Made by a program: the position numbers and the translations under genes. From contig JAMCWJ010000066.1 in the NCBI GenBank assembly GCA_023475105.1, positions 1 to 47,082 on the forward strand: DNA of 47,082 nt, in the 5' to 3' direction. Shown in pieces: positions 7,332-16,335 of this stretch (positions are counted from its first letter, which is position 1; each line of letters starts with the position of its first letter). The notes beneath the pieces were generated by a model. The model saw nothing but the letters and a program-made list of their open reading frames with translations, had not been told where the DNA came from and ran no database searches. Source of the stretch: Nitrospirota bacterium (GTDB taxonomy: Bacteria > Nitrospirota > Thermodesulfovibrionia > Thermodesulfovibrionales > UBA9159).

Positions 7332-8543
7332 TCAATAAATCAGCTTGAGCAGATGTTCCGCGCTCTTTCTGTCGAGTTCTTTGAGGATAAAGTATTCCTG
7401 AACCGCGCTGTCCTTGTCTCCTGCAAGGACCGAGGCGACGCCGAGATTGAAATGGGTCTCCGCATTCTTCGGATCGAGCCGTATCGACTGCCTGAACGCA
7501 TCGAGGGCCTTCGCGTATTCCCCGAGTATGACATAGGTGGCGCCGAGCTTGTCGTAGACCGAGTGATTGCCGGCCTGAATCGTGATCGCTTTCTTGTATG
7601 CTTCGACGGCCTCGGCATACCTCTCCAGTTTGTAATACGCCACGCCGAGGTTCACATATGCCTCTCCGTAATCCGATTTCATCTTCACCGCCCGTGAATA
7701 CGCCTCAATCGCTTCCCTATAGCGACGCGCCTTGTCATAGGCGGAGCCTGCCTGAAACGCGCTTTCCGCAGTGAGATATTTCCCTTCCCTCTGCTCCTTC
7801 GTCAGGGAGGGAACGAGGGCCTCGGGAAGTTCCCTTTCCGGAGAGGCGGGAGGGGCCGAAGGAGAGAGAAGGAGTTTTTCTATCAGGGCCTTCAGCCTGG
7901 CGAATTCCTTTTCGATCTGCCTTGCCGGTATGACCGCAGGCTGATTCTGCTTCTTCGCAGGGAGGAAAGTCGCGACCCCGATCACCTCTCCTTTCTTATC
8001 CAGCACAGGGCTTCCGTCGCGGGCTACGGTGATAGGCGCCGAGAGCCGGGAGAAACCGTTTTTCCGGTTTACGGCCTTTATGCGGGCCGCCTTTACTCCT
8101 GCGGCGGGACCGGCCATTGTGACCAGGGCCACTTCCTCTCCGGTTTTCGGGACGCGGTCCGCAGCGAGTTTCACCGCAGGAAGCCCTTTCCCCCTGATCT
8201 GGACGAGAACGATATTATTCCTGCAATTTTCCGAGAGAAGATTTTCGACAGGGAACGATGAGCCCTTTTCCGTTTCGACCTTGAGCGAGTTCTCGACCTT
8301 TTCGAGCCACTTCGGGATGACGTAGCAACTGGTCGCGACTATCCCTCTTTCATCGACGATGATCCCCGTCGCGGACACAATATGCGCTCCCTTCCTGTCA
8401 TCGACGTAAACCGCAACAACCCCCTTTTTCGCTGCCGGCGCAAGGTTCGGAACTCTTGCGTCGACCGAGTGGACCATTACGATCAGGGATACGGCAAGGG
8501 AGAGAAACCCTGTAGCTAAAAGCGCCTTCTTTCCTGTCCTCAT
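7332..8543 (-). CDS. Degenerate trypsin-like domain plus TPR repeats, exported
   Basis: This 403-residue protein starts with a signal peptide or anchor (about 8-28). A trypsin/HtrA-like domain follows (about 35-215), then a Pro-rich linker and TPR units (about 255-400; GEAYVNLGVAYYKLERYAEA is one). The protease fold is recognisable from GIIVDERGIVATS and SPVLDKKGEVIGVATF, but the catalytic residues appear lost: the His position reads CY in SCYVI, the Asp region is CRNNIVLV, and the Ser position is D in RDGSPVL. I infer a scaffold or sensor without peptidase activity. It diverges from the cyclophilin gene. Confidence 0.75.
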   Translation of the reverse strand: MRTGKKALLATGFLSLAVSLIVMVHSVDARVPNLAPAAKKGVVAVYVDDRKGAHIVSATGIIVDERGIVATSCYVIPKWLEKVENSLKVETEKGSSFPVENLLSENCRNNIVLVQIRGKGLPAVKLAADRVPKTGEEVALVTMAGPAAGVKAARIKAVNRKNGFSRLSAPITVARDGSPVLDKKGEVIGVATFLPAKKQNQPAVIPARQIEKEFARLKALIEKLLLSPSAPPASPERELPEALVPSLTKEQREGKYLTAESAFQAGSAYDKARRYREAIEAYSRAVKMKSDYGEAYVNLGVAYYKLERYAEAVEAYKKAITIQAGNHSVYDKLGATYVILGEYAKALDAFRQSIRLDPKNAETHFNLGVASVLAGDKDSAVQEYFILKELDRKSAEHLLKLIY

Positions 8544-8633
8544 ATCGGAATTCTGATTACAAAAAGTATTTCTATTATAGTTCCAACAAAGGTCTTTTTA
8601 AAAGACGGGGAACCCTCCTGAGCCTGCGAAAAC

Positions 8634-8642
8634 TGGTATAAT
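8634..8642 (+). promoter_or_regulatory. Extended -10 promoter of the cyclophilin gene
   Basis: TG-G-TATAAT is a perfect extended -10 element, about 65 bases before the preferred start at 8707. No convincing -35 hexamer is present. Confidence 0.6.
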
Positions 8643-8706
8643 GAAGGGCGGCTGTTCATGCATGGTCGTCTCATCGGCAAAAATTCGCGGAAGAGGAGAT
8701 AAGAAA

Positions 8707-9192
8707 ATGGCGGAGACAAGGGCTGTCATCGAAACAAGGTTGGGGAACATAGAGTTGAAGTTCTTTCCGGATGTCGCCCCTAAGCATGTGAACAATTTCA
8801 TAGAGCTCGCGAAAAAGGGGTTTTATGACGGGACGACATTCCACCGGGTGATCCCGGGTTTCATGATCCAGGGCGGAGATCCCAATTCAAAGGACCCCGA
8901 CAAGTCGAAGCACGGCATGGGCGGGCCCGGGTATACGATAAAGGCCGAGTTCAGCGTGAGGTCCCACAAGAGGGGGACACTTTCGATGGCAAGGGCAGCC
9001 AATCCCGACAGCGCGGGATCGCAGTTCTTTATCTGTGTGGCTGACGCACCCTTCCTCGACAGGCAGTACACGGTCTTCGGTGAAGTCGTTTCGGGGACGG
9101 AAGCGGCGGACGCGATCGTGAACCAGCCTAGGGACGGGAGGGACAACCCGAACGAGAGAATCGAGATAAAGGTGACGGTCGTCGAGAAGTGA
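8707..9192 (+). CDS. Peptidyl-prolyl cis-trans isomerase, cyclophilin type
   Basis: The 161-residue protein is a single cyclophilin domain. Signature elements include APKHVNNF, FHRVIPGFMIQGGD (catalytic Arg and the Phe/Met/Gln of the active site), SMARAANPDSAGSQFFI and FGEVVSG. No signal peptide is seen with ATG 8707, so it should be cytoplasmic and assist folding at X-Pro bonds. The frame is open from 8641, but 8707 follows AGAGGAGA at the proper distance and gives the normal N-terminus. The gene converges with the P-type ATPase; a GC hairpin (9193-9211) spans the 7-base gap and the ATPase end. Confidence 0.95.
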   Translation: MAETRAVIETRLGNIELKFFPDVAPKHVNNFIELAKKGFYDGTTFHRVIPGFMIQGGDPNSKDPDKSKHGMGGPGYTIKAEFSVRSHKRGTLSMARAANPDSAGSQFFICVADAPFLDRQYTVFGEVVSGTEAADAIVNQPRDGRDNPNERIEIKVTVVEK

Positions 9193-9199
9193 GCCGGGC

Positions 9200-11629
9200 T
9201 CATGTCCCGGCGGCGCTTCCTCGGGCGAAGGCCTTCCTCAGCTCCAGTGAACCGACGGTGCAGACCGTTACAAGGGCAACGAGCGCCAGGCTGACGGGGT
9301 TCACGGCGGCGAGGCTGAATCGGACGTTCAGGAACGGCAGATAGACGGCGAGCACGAGAAAGGCGACTGCGGCGAACGCCCAGATAGTGATGATTCTGTT
9401 CGTGAACAGCCCGAGAGAAAAGATGGACTGCTTCTCCGAACGTGAAACCAGGGCGAGGACGATATGACCGAAAAGCCAGGCTGAAAACGTGAAGGTCTGG
9501 GACTCGACGAGACTGAACTTCCGGAAGGAGGTGTAGAAATACACCGCCATCACCGAGGCGAACAGGACCACTCCCCTGACCGCGATATCCCTCACGACGC
9601 GGGCGTCCATTATGCTTTCTTTCGGATCGCGCGGCGGCCGGGAGTAAATATCTTTTTCTTTCGGTTCGGACACATATCCTGCCGACGCAGCGAGGTCCAT
9701 AAATAGTTCGAGGAGGATTATCTGGATCGGCGCAAACGGCATGTGCGAGCCCAAAAGCGCCGGGAGCAGGAAGATCAGTACCAGGGCGAATTTCACCGAA
9801 AGATAGTACTTGAGCCCCTTTTGCAAATTGTCGAAAAACTTTCTGCCTTCGAACACGCCGTTGGTGATCGTGACATAGTTGTCGTCCGCCAGGACCACGT
9901 CGGCCGTATCCCGGGCCACATCGGTTCCCCTGATGCCCATGGCGACGCCTATATCTGCGGCCTTCAGCGCCAATACATCGTTTACGCCGTCCCCTGTCAC
10001 TGCGACGATCTCTCCGTTTGCCTGGAGCGCTTTCACGATCCGGTATTTATGCTCCGCCGTGGTCCTTGCAAAAACCGAAGCTGATTTTACGAGCTCCCGC
10101 AGCCTTTCCCCTGTCATGCCGTCCAGGTCTTTGCCGGACACTACGTTGCTCCCGTCGGTCAGGATGCCGACCTGCTGCGCAATAAAACCTGCGGTCAGAG
10201 GGTGATCTCCCGTGACCATGATCGTCCTGATGCCGGCTTCGGCGATCTTTTTCACGGTCTCCGCCACCCCCTCCCTCGGAGGGTCTTCGAAACCGATCAG
10301 CCCTGAGAAATCGAGCCCGGTTTCGAGCCTCTCAAAGTCGAGGTCTTTTTCGTCGGGGGATATCCCTCTCGAAGCGACACCGATGACTCTCCTGCCTTTC
10401 GAGGTTTCCCTTTTCAGTGCGTTTTTTGCGTCATCGTCCAGACCCCGGCAGTGTGCAAATATCTCTTCGGGTGCGCCGCTCATGAACAATTCATAGCGGT
10501 CCACGGTTTTTCTCATCACAGACCTGGACTTTCTCCCGTTGTCGAAATTTCTCTCGCGGACGATTTCCCGGCAGGAACCCGCCACCTGCATTTCCCGGGT
10601 CCTGCTGTCGATCTCCTCATCCAGCGGCGAAAGGGAGTAGGAGGAGAGGGCGCAGCAAGCCTTCCGAAGGACCTCTCTTTCGTCTCCGGGATAGACCGAA
10701 ACGATACGCATCCTGCTCTCGGTGATCGTCCCTGTCTTGTCGGTCACAATGACGGTAGCATTTCCCAGTATCTCGGCGGCTTTGATCTTCTTTACGAGGA
10801 ACCTGTTTTTCGAAAGGGTATACGCGCCGAGCCCGAGCACCATGGTGATGACGATCGGGAGTTCTTCCGGAATGACCGCGAAGGAAAGGGCAAGACCCGT
10901 CAGGATCATCTTTTTCAGGTCTTGTCCCCGGAGGATGCCGACGACAGGGATCAGGACGGAGAAGAATACCGCAAGATACACCAGTTTTCCTGCCAAAGAC
11001 TTCATCGCAAGCTGCAGCGCTGTCTTGGGAGGTTTGATCGCCTTGAGCGTAGCGGCTGTTCGGCCGAGCCGCGTATCCCCACCCGTTGCAGAGACCTCCG
11101 CCTGCCCTTCTCCGGCGACGACCAGGGTGCCCGCGTAGATTTCTTCGCCTTCTTTCTTCTCCTGTGGGAAGGACTCTCCGGTCAGTGCGGATTCGTCGAC
11201 CTGCAGACCGAGGGCCTTTTGCACTCCGGCATCCGCGGCGATCTTCGTCCCGGGAGTCAATATCAGAATATCTCCGGGAACCACCTCCTCGGAGCCGGTC
11301 TCTTCAACCCTTCCACCTCTCAGGACCTTTGTTTTGGGTGTGGCGATCCTCTCCAGGGAGGCAATTGCCTTTTTCGCGCGGAATTCGTTGTACACCTCGG
11401 CCAGGACGAGCAACAAAATCACCGCGAAAATCGTGATGGCATCGTCAAGCTTTCCCCAGATGCTGTAAAAGAAGCCGACGACCAACAGCAGGAGGATCAT
11501 CGGCTCCGTCACTTCGTGGCTTGCGATTTTGAAAAAACTGATCTTTGCAGGTCTGAAGATCTCGTTTGGACCGAATTCTGAAAGTCTTTTTTCCGCCTCT
11601 TCCGCAGTAAGGCCCTTGCTGTCTTTCAC
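9200..11629 (-). CDS. P-type cation-transporting ATPase (Ca2+-ATPase-like)
   Basis: This is a full-length, 809-residue P-type ATPase. The N-terminal cation ATPase motif is at the start (LTAEEAEKRL, GPNE). The actuator loop has ALTGESFP near residue 150, and the phosphorylation site VTDKTGTIT has its Asp near residue 296. GVNDVLALKAADIGVAM is the hinge motif, where most relatives have APALK. TM4 carries PEELPIVITMVLG; PEELP instead of PEGLP is frequent in bacterial ATPases of uncertain ion choice, so Ca2+ is only likely. About ten membrane helices are visible. GTG 11629 is preceded by GGAGATGAGG. Confidence 0.9.
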   Translation of the reverse strand: MKDSKGLTAEEAEKRLSEFGPNEIFRPAKISFFKIASHEVTEPMILLLLVVGFFYSIWGKLDDAITIFAVILLLVLAEVYNEFRAKKAIASLERIATPKTKVLRGGRVEETGSEEVVPGDILILTPGTKIAADAGVQKALGLQVDESALTGESFPQEKKEGEEIYAGTLVVAGEGQAEVSATGGDTRLGRTAATLKAIKPPKTALQLAMKSLAGKLVYLAVFFSVLIPVVGILRGQDLKKMILTGLALSFAVIPEELPIVITMVLGLGAYTLSKNRFLVKKIKAAEILGNATVIVTDKTGTITESRMRIVSVYPGDEREVLRKACCALSSYSLSPLDEEIDSRTREMQVAGSCREIVRERNFDNGRKSRSVMRKTVDRYELFMSGAPEEIFAHCRGLDDDAKNALKRETSKGRRVIGVASRGISPDEKDLDFERLETGLDFSGLIGFEDPPREGVAETVKKIAEAGIRTIMVTGDHPLTAGFIAQQVGILTDGSNVVSGKDLDGMTGERLRELVKSASVFARTTAEHKYRIVKALQANGEIVAVTGDGVNDVLALKAADIGVAMGIRGTDVARDTADVVLADDNYVTITNGVFEGRKFFDNLQKGLKYYLSVKFALVLIFLLPALLGSHMPFAPIQIILLELFMDLAASAGYVSEPKEKDIYSRPPRDPKESIMDARVVRDIAVRGVVLFASVMAVYFYTSFRKFSLVESQTFTFSAWLFGHIVLALVSRSEKQSIFSLGLFTNRIITIWAFAAVAFLVLAVYLPFLNVRFSLAAVNPVSLALVALVTVCTVGSLELRKAFARGSAAGT

Positions 11630-11937
11630 TTCCTCATCTCCTGAAAGGTCGACGACCCGTTCGATCTATCTCCGTCTGAAAATGAAGGCACTATAATCTT
11701 ATCAAAAAAGCATTTTTCCAGGAAGACTTGCAGGGAGGAGCGAACCGTGCGGGATATTCTGAAACGAGAAAGAGAGGTTGCAGTTGCGGGCCGATAGTGC
11801 GATACTGTTGTCATGCGATGTGCTTGGACAAGAGGACGCCTGTGCGCGGGCCTGAGAACTCTTGCGCAGCGCCCGGACGGCGGGAGAAAGGCAACGCAGA
11901 TTTTTTTTGCCGAGAGATCGTGTGAAAGGACGGAGCG
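11630..11937. other. Intergenic region between the P-type ATPase and the small membrane protein
   Basis: This 308-base stretch holds the ribosome site of the ATPase at its left edge and AAGGACGGAG before the small membrane gene at its right edge. An AT-rich patch, CACTATAATCTTATC (about 11690-11704), could hold a promoter. I see no convincing gene, tRNA or repeat. Confidence 0.4.
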
Positions 11938-12183
11938 ATGAAGCAGAAGGGATCCTGGAGGCGCGTTGACAGGCTTTTCATTGCACTCGCGGTTCTTGTA
12001 CTTCTTCTCGCAGGGGGATGGTTCTTCTGGTTTCAATATCGACCAAGTATGGTGAGGGCGCGATGTGCTGCCGAGGCGGAAAAAAGGGCGGACAAGGACG
12101 AATTCGTCTATGAGATCATCTATCGGCATTGTCTGAGAAAATGCGGGATCGAATACACCGGGCAGAAAGAGGACAAGAACTAG
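11938..12183 (+). CDS. Small single-pass membrane protein, unknown function
   Basis: The 81-residue protein has a basic N-terminus (KQKGSWRRVDR), one strong membrane helix (about 13-33, LFIALAVLVLLLAGGWFFWF) and a charged C-terminal part with three cysteines (RARC, RHCLRKC). I do not recognise a family. The start ATG has GGACGGAG upstream. The topology would place the tail, with its possible disulfide or metal-binding cysteines, outside the cytoplasm. The opposite-strand frame here is longer but has no coding character. Confidence 0.55.
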   Translation: MKQKGSWRRVDRLFIALAVLVLLLAGGWFFWFQYRPSMVRARCAAEAEKRADKDEFVYEIIYRHCLRKCGIEYTGQKEDKN

Positions 12184-12309
12184 ACATCGGGCCGCCCTCA
12201 CCCCTCAGCGGGGTCTGTGCGCCTGCGGCCGGTAGGGAACGGAAAGAGGTTCCGGCCCAACTCCGGCAAGTCAACCTTATCTCTGCTCAGCCGTTCCCGG
12301 AATTCCCGA

Positions 12310-12873
12310 TTATCCGCCGACCCGCTGCATTACGATGCTGTGGCGGCCGGTATCGAGCATCATCCGGTCCCTGTCGAACCTGAACCTGGCGTTGATGACA
12401 TAGTCGGGTTTGTTGATGATCAACGTGGAGCCGACGATGCGGTACCGTTCGGTGTCGGTTTCGACCCTTCCGTCATCATACGTTCTCGTCGTTACGACAT
12501 AGCCATCCGGCCTGAAGTGCGACACCAGCGATTTGTAATGGTCCCTCGACGGAGGGACTACGCTTATCACCTGCCAGGTCGTATGGGCGAGGGGCCTGGT
12601 CTCATCCTCCCGGAGGGCCTGTCGCCTCGCGGCCTCTTTTTTATCCTCCTCGTTCCCGATGAGGTATCCGATACCCGCGCCGACCCCGGCGCCGACGAGA
12701 GCGGTAGCTCCCCAAGAGCCGTGCATATTGGCGAGGCCCCCCGCGAGCGCGCCGACGCCTGCGCCTGTGAGGGCCCCTGTCTGGCCCTGCGTTGCGCAGC
12801 CTGCGCCCAGCACGAGAGTGGAACAGAGTGCAATGATACAGACAGCTGCGGTCACGTTTCTTCCGCGTTTCAT
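12310..12873 (-). CDS. Glycine-zipper lipoprotein
   Basis: The 187-residue protein has a lipobox LGAGC (Cys near residue 26) after a Lys/Arg start. A Gly/Ala-rich segment follows (GALTGAGVGALAGG, VGAGVGAGIGYLIG), typical of glycine-zipper membrane-inserting proteins such as the 17-kDa antigen type. The C-terminal half (about 95-187) is a small beta-rich domain (FRPDGYVVTTRTYDDG, YRIVGSTLIIN) like those that detect folded lipid-binding barrels; no function is known. I chose ATG 12873, preceded by AAAGGAGTC; the frame is open 90 bases further upstream. It follows the PqiC-like gene by 28 bases. Confidence 0.7.
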   Translation of the reverse strand: MKRGRNVTAAVCIIALCSTLVLGAGCATQGQTGALTGAGVGALAGGLANMHGSWGATALVGAGVGAGIGYLIGNEEDKKEAARRQALREDETRPLAHTTWQVISVVPPSRDHYKSLVSHFRPDGYVVTTRTYDDGRVETDTERYRIVGSTLIINKPDYVINARFRFDRDRMMLDTGRHSIVMQRVGG

Positions 12874-12901
12874 GTCAGACTCCTTTCGAACAAACATAGT
12901 A

Positions 12902-13477
12902 TTACCTGACCGATCTCCCGACCCCGTCGCCGACCTCCCTGACCCCTTCGGCAAGGGCGTCACTCAACCCTTTGGCAAGACTGAGGAAGGTGCGGTCTTC
13001 GAGTTTCACCTTTTTTGAGAATGCTTTTTCATACACGCTTTTGCCGTCAGGGGAGATGAGGTCGACGTCAAAGGCGAGTTCACCGTACGAGAGGTCTCCG
13101 TTGTCCAGGCGTTCGAACCGCTTGAGATCGATCCTGAGCGAGTAACTTCCCCCCGGGACCAGGTGGGAGACCCGCACGTCCCTGAAAGCGCCGGAGGAGG
13201 AAAAGGAATCCCTGAAGGTCTCTTTCAGTATCTGCTCGGGCGCGGCGTCCCATTTTGCATAGCGGGATATCGTCAGCTGGTAGGGCGAATTCCTGAAGGC
13301 GATGTAGGGCTGCATGAGGTATCTGGGAGCATTGACGAATATCGTAAGCTCGGCGTCCGATTTCGGATTTGCCGCCCCGTTTCCGTCAGGGACGGAGAGA
13401 CTGTAAATGCGGGTCTCCGGCATGGCGCATGAGGCCAGGAAAACTGCGAGCAGGCAAACGATCATCCTTTTTGGCAT
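12902..13477 (-). CDS. ABC transport auxiliary lipoprotein (PqiC/MlaD-partner type)
   Basis: The 191-residue protein has a signal peptide with lipobox FLASC (Cys near residue 17) followed by RIYSLSVPDG, the usual beginning of the ABC-type transport auxiliary lipoprotein family. Family features continue with APRYLMQPYIAFR, YAKWDAAPEQILKETF and the basic end. Such proteins are attached to the outer membrane and receive lipids from MCE proteins. It starts directly at the end of mlaD (adjacent codons at 13477/13478), so the two are clearly one operon and probably one machine. Confidence 0.85.
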   Translation of the reverse strand: MPKRMIVCLLAVFLASCAMPETRIYSLSVPDGNGAANPKSDAELTIFVNAPRYLMQPYIAFRNSPYQLTISRYAKWDAAPEQILKETFRDSFSSSGAFRDVRVSHLVPGGSYSLRIDLKRFERLDNGDLSYGELAFDVDLISPDGKSVYEKAFSKKVKLEDRTFLSLAKGLSDALAEGVREVGDGVGRSVR

Positions 13478-14389
13478 TTATTCCTCCTTCCCTTTGCCTT
13501 CTTTATACACGACGCTCCAGGGTTTGTTCTTCATCTCCTGGAGCGCGTCGCGCAGGTCTTCTGTCGTGCTGTTCAGCGTGTTCAGAAGATTATCGATGTT
13601 CTGCGACTGCAGGTCGATGGCCCTGTCTGCGGTCTGCATCGTCTTGTTCGCGCTCTTTGCGGTCTCCTCGATCGTCTTGACCATTTCCCCTGCCCTCTCG
13701 ACTCCCTCGCGCGCCTTTCTTATGAGTTGCGCGATCTCGGTCCTGTTGTCTTTTACCACGCTTTCGACTTCGCCGAGGACGACTTCGAGCTTGTTCGTGG
13801 TGTTCCTGAGCGCCGTCGCCACCTTCTCCAGGTTCGATGAGCCGGACACGATGGCGGTATTTGCGTTCCTGAGAAGATGCTCGATCTCCGCGATGTTCTT
13901 GTCGCTGAATATCCTGTCGATGTCTTTGATCAGACCGTCCACTGACTGCGATATGCTGTCGAGTCTCGCCATCAGCACGGTGAACTGCACTTGTTCATCG
14001 GAAGGGATGGTATCGCCGGGCTTCAACTTCTCGCCCGTTGTCTTGTCTATGGCGAGGAGGAGATAGAGATCCCCCACAAAGCCGGCCTGGCTGATAGAGG
14101 CCTTTGTCCCCCTGTAAAGCGGTGTCCCCCTTTTTATTCCGACCTTGATGACGACCGGCTTGCCGGGCAGGTTCGGGGCGGCGATGGCGAGAACCCTTCC
14201 GACCCTCACTCCGCCGAGTTTCACCTGGGTGCCTTCCTCTATGCCGGCGGCATTCATCACCTTCACGTAATAGGGGTCGAGTTTCTGGAAGGTCTGGGTT
14301 CCGCCGACGAGAATGACGAAGGCGCTCAGGATAAAGAACGAGAGTACGACGATGATGCCTGCCTTGATCTCTTCTTTCAGAAATGCCAC
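13478..14389 (-). CDS. mlaD: MlaD-family MCE protein (lipid-binding periplasmic subunit)
   Basis: This 303-residue protein has an N-terminal membrane helix (about 8-27), one MCE domain (about 35-115; VKVMNAAGIEEGTQVKLGG, IKRGTPLYRG, GFVGDLYLLL) and a long helical tail (about 140-300) rich in heptads, such as IGQ-like repeats of the periplasmic tunnel. It should form a hexamer on MlaE and pass phospholipids across the periplasm. I prefer GTG 14389, which has GAGGGAGGG just before it. A TTG at 14416 would overlap mlaF by 14 bases. Confidence 0.88.
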   Translation of the reverse strand: MAFLKEEIKAGIIVVLSFFILSAFVILVGGTQTFQKLDPYYVKVMNAAGIEEGTQVKLGGVRVGRVLAIAAPNLPGKPVVIKVGIKRGTPLYRGTKASISQAGFVGDLYLLLAIDKTTGEKLKPGDTIPSDEQVQFTVLMARLDSISQSVDGLIKDIDRIFSDKNIAEIEHLLRNANTAIVSGSSNLEKVATALRNTTNKLEVVLGEVESVVKDNRTEIAQLIRKAREGVERAGEMVKTIEETAKSANKTMQTADRAIDLQSQNIDNLLNTLNSTTEDLRDALQEMKNKPWSVVYKEGKGKEE

Positions 14390-14402
14390 GGTCCCTCCCT
14401 CT

Positions 14403-15203
14403 TCAGTTACCTGCAATAAACCTGAAATAATCTTCCGGAGAATACGTTTCCGTTTCGGGTCTCCTTTCGAGAAACATACGTATCCTCTCGTTGCCGGATG
14501 CCTTCAGTTCTTCCAGAGACCCCGCAAACAGCACCTCGCCACGGTCAAGCATAATAACACAATCGGCGATCATGAATACACTGGGGAGCTCGTGGGTCAC
14601 GACGACGATCGTCATCTTGAACACGTTCCTCAGGTTCACGATCAGCTCGTCGAGACCGGCGGCGGTGACGGGGTCCAGTCCCGCCGAAGGCTCGTCGAAA
14701 AAGAGGAATTCCGGATCGAGCGCCATCGCCCTCGCAATTCCAGCCCGTTTCTTCATCCCTCCCGAGAGCTGCGAAGGATAGAATTTTCCGAATCCGGAAA
14801 GGCCGACCAGGTCGAGCTTCATCCGCACCATGATCTGTATCGTCGAGTCCTCGAGTTTCGTATGTTCTCTCATCGGAAGGGCCACGTTCTCCTCGAGGGT
14901 CATCGAATTGAGGAGCGCCGCGCCCTGGAAAAGGACCCCCATCCTTTTCCTGACCTCGTTGAACTCGTCTTCGTTCATTACGGTCGTGTCCTTCCCGTTG
15001 ATCAGTATCTTCCCCGACGTTGGCTTCAGAAGACCTATGAGGTGTTTCAGCAGGGTGCTCTTGCCGCAGCCGCTTCCCCCGAGGATCACCGTGTTCTTGC
15101 CTCTCGGTATCGCGAACGATATCTTCTTGAGGACCACCCTGTCCCCATACTGCGTGACGAGGTCGGTCACTTCTATCGAGTTGTCCATATTTCCCATTTT
15201 CAT
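14403..15203 (-). CDS. mlaF: MlaF-type ABC transporter ATPase
   Basis: The 266-residue protein has all ABC motifs: Walker A GGSGCGKST (about 41-49), Q-loop LFQGAALLNSMT, signature LSGGM, Walker B FLFFDEPSAGLDP and switch histidine VVTHEL. The long form of the Q-loop and SGGMKKRAGIARA are characteristic of MlaF rather than import ATPases. It powers the MlaE permease for lipid transport between inner and outer membrane. It lies 12 bases after mlaE and 13 before the GTG of mlaD. Confidence 0.92.
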   Translation of the reverse strand: MKMGNMDNSIEVTDLVTQYGDRVVLKKISFAIPRGKNTVILGGSGCGKSTLLKHLIGLLKPTSGKILINGKDTTVMNEDEFNEVRKRMGVLFQGAALLNSMTLEENVALPMREHTKLEDSTIQIMVRMKLDLVGLSGFGKFYPSQLSGGMKKRAGIARAMALDPEFLFFDEPSAGLDPVTAAGLDELIVNLRNVFKMTIVVVTHELPSVFMIADCVIMLDRGEVLFAGSLEELKASGNERIRMFLERRPETETYSPEDYFRFIAGN

Positions 15204-15215
15204 GTTCGCTCGTCT

Positions 15216-16025
15216 CTACGTAAAATAGTAAAACAGGGTCGTGAAGAAAAGATCGAAGACGATCACAAGAAAAATCGAGGCCACGACCGATGCGGTCGTC
15301 CGTTTGCCCACTTCCTCGGCGCCCCCCTCCACCTTGAACCCCTGATAGGAGCCGACGATCGTAATCACGACGCCGAAGGCCCACGCCTTCACGAGGCCCG
15401 TCAGGATGTCCTTCACGAGCAATGAGTTTATCGTCTGCTGAAAATAATTTACCGCGTTAATGTCGAGAAGCATGTTCGAAAGGAGCAGGCCCCCGAAGAT
15501 GCCGACGAGGTCTGAAAAAATCGTGAGTGCGGGCAGCATGATCATGAGCGCGATGAGTTTCGGCGTGACGAGAAACCTTACCGGATTGATGCCCATGCTC
15601 ACGAGGGCGTCGACCTCCTCGGCCGCTTTCATCGAGCCGATCTCTGCGGCAAAGGCGGAACCGCTTCTGCCCGCCACAATGATGGCGGTGAGAATCGGGC
15701 CGAGTTCCCGCGTGATCGAAACGCCGACAAGGTTTGCCACGTAGATCAGGGCGCCGAATTTTCTCAGCTGATACGCTGCCTGAAGGGCGAGAATGATGCC
15801 GACAAAGAAAGAGATGACCGCAACGATCGGCACCGAGTTGTATCCCGTTTTGACCATCTCGGAAACGGTTGCCCGTATGCGGACAGGCTTTCCCTTGAAG
15901 GGCGAGACGAAGGTCCAGTAAAACGTATTGTTGATCAGCCGGGAGGCATCGTGGACGTTCTTCAGAAGAGAGACGGCTCTTCTTCCGATGAAGCCGAAGA
16001 CGCTCTCAGCTGTTGACGGCATCAC
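15216..16025 (-). CDS. mlaE: MlaE-type ABC permease
   Basis: The 269-residue membrane protein belongs to the MlaE/YrbE permease family. Family features include the central GVSITRELGPILTAIIVAGRSGSAFAAEIGSMK (split: TRELGP, GRSGSAFAAE, and KAAEEVDAL), the EIDAL-like coupling helix, and about five or six membrane helices. Unlike Escherichia coli MlaE it carries an N-terminal soluble helix of about 40 residues. Its start overlaps the end of the STAS gene by 20 bases, which suggests translational coupling. Confidence 0.92.
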   Translation of the reverse strand: MMPSTAESVFGFIGRRAVSLLKNVHDASRLINNTFYWTFVSPFKGKPVRIRATVSEMVKTGYNSVPIVAVISFFVGIILALQAAYQLRKFGALIYVANLVGVSITRELGPILTAIIVAGRSGSAFAAEIGSMKAAEEVDALVSMGINPVRFLVTPKLIALMIMLPALTIFSDLVGIFGGLLLSNMLLDINAVNYFQQTINSLLVKDILTGLVKAWAFGVVITIVGSYQGFKVEGGAEEVGKRTTASVVASIFLVIVFDLFFTTLFYYFT

Positions 16026-16335
16026 TCATTGTCCCGTGGATCTCGAAGACTTTGTCGAGCTTTGCGAAGGAGAATATTTCCATGATCCGTTCGGGGATGC
16101 AGACAAGTTTCATTTTTCCGCCGTACCCCATCATGCCCTTTAGCCCTTCCACAAAGGTTGCGATCCCGGAACTGTCGATATACGAGACGCCCCTGAAGTC
16201 GACGTAGAGGGGGGTGATCTTCTTCTGCACCAGGTGCATCAGCTCTTTTCTCAATTCCGGCGATGTGTACATATCGATGTCGCCTGAAATGGCGATTACC
16301 CGCATTCCCTTATTGTCTGCGATCTCGATCTTCAT
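16006..16335 (-). CDS. STAS-domain protein (anti-sigma factor antagonist or MlaB)
   Basis: The 109-residue protein is a single STAS domain. The phosphorylation site is DSSGIATF, with Ser residues near 57-58 matching the site of SpoIIAA/RsbV, and the beginning VIAISGDIDMYTSPELR is typical. Two roles fit: the cytoplasmic MlaB partner that stabilises MlaF, or the antagonist that is phosphorylated by the RsbW-like kinase just upstream. It overlaps both neighbours, the kinase by 26 bases and mlaE by 20 bases. Retention of the serines favours control by phosphorylation. Confidence 0.88.
   Translation of the reverse strand: MKIEIADNKGMRVIAISGDIDMYTSPELRKELMHLVQKKITPLYVDFRGVSYIDSSGIATFVEGLKGMMGYGGKMKLVCIPERIMEIFSFAKLDKVFEIHGTMSDAVNS

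Noticed and set aside
9193-9211. GC hairpin after the cyclophilin gene as terminator
   Set aside because: GCCGGG/CCCGGC pairs well, but no U-run follows and it reaches into the ATPase coding end.
10451-11581. 376-codon plus-strand frame
   Set aside because: It is a shadow of the P-type ATPase on the other strand; composition is dominated by Arg, Gly and His as expected from antisense reading.
11728-11925. 65-codon plus-strand frame
   Set aside because: No ribosome site and no protein-like features.
11626-12201. 191-codon minus-strand frame
   Set aside because: It lies opposite the small membrane protein and the intergenic region and has no protein-like character; the plus-strand gene has a ribosome site and a membrane helix.
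14313-15425. 370-codon plus-strand frame
   Set aside because: Antisense shadow of mlaD, mlaF and mlaE, which have all family motifs.
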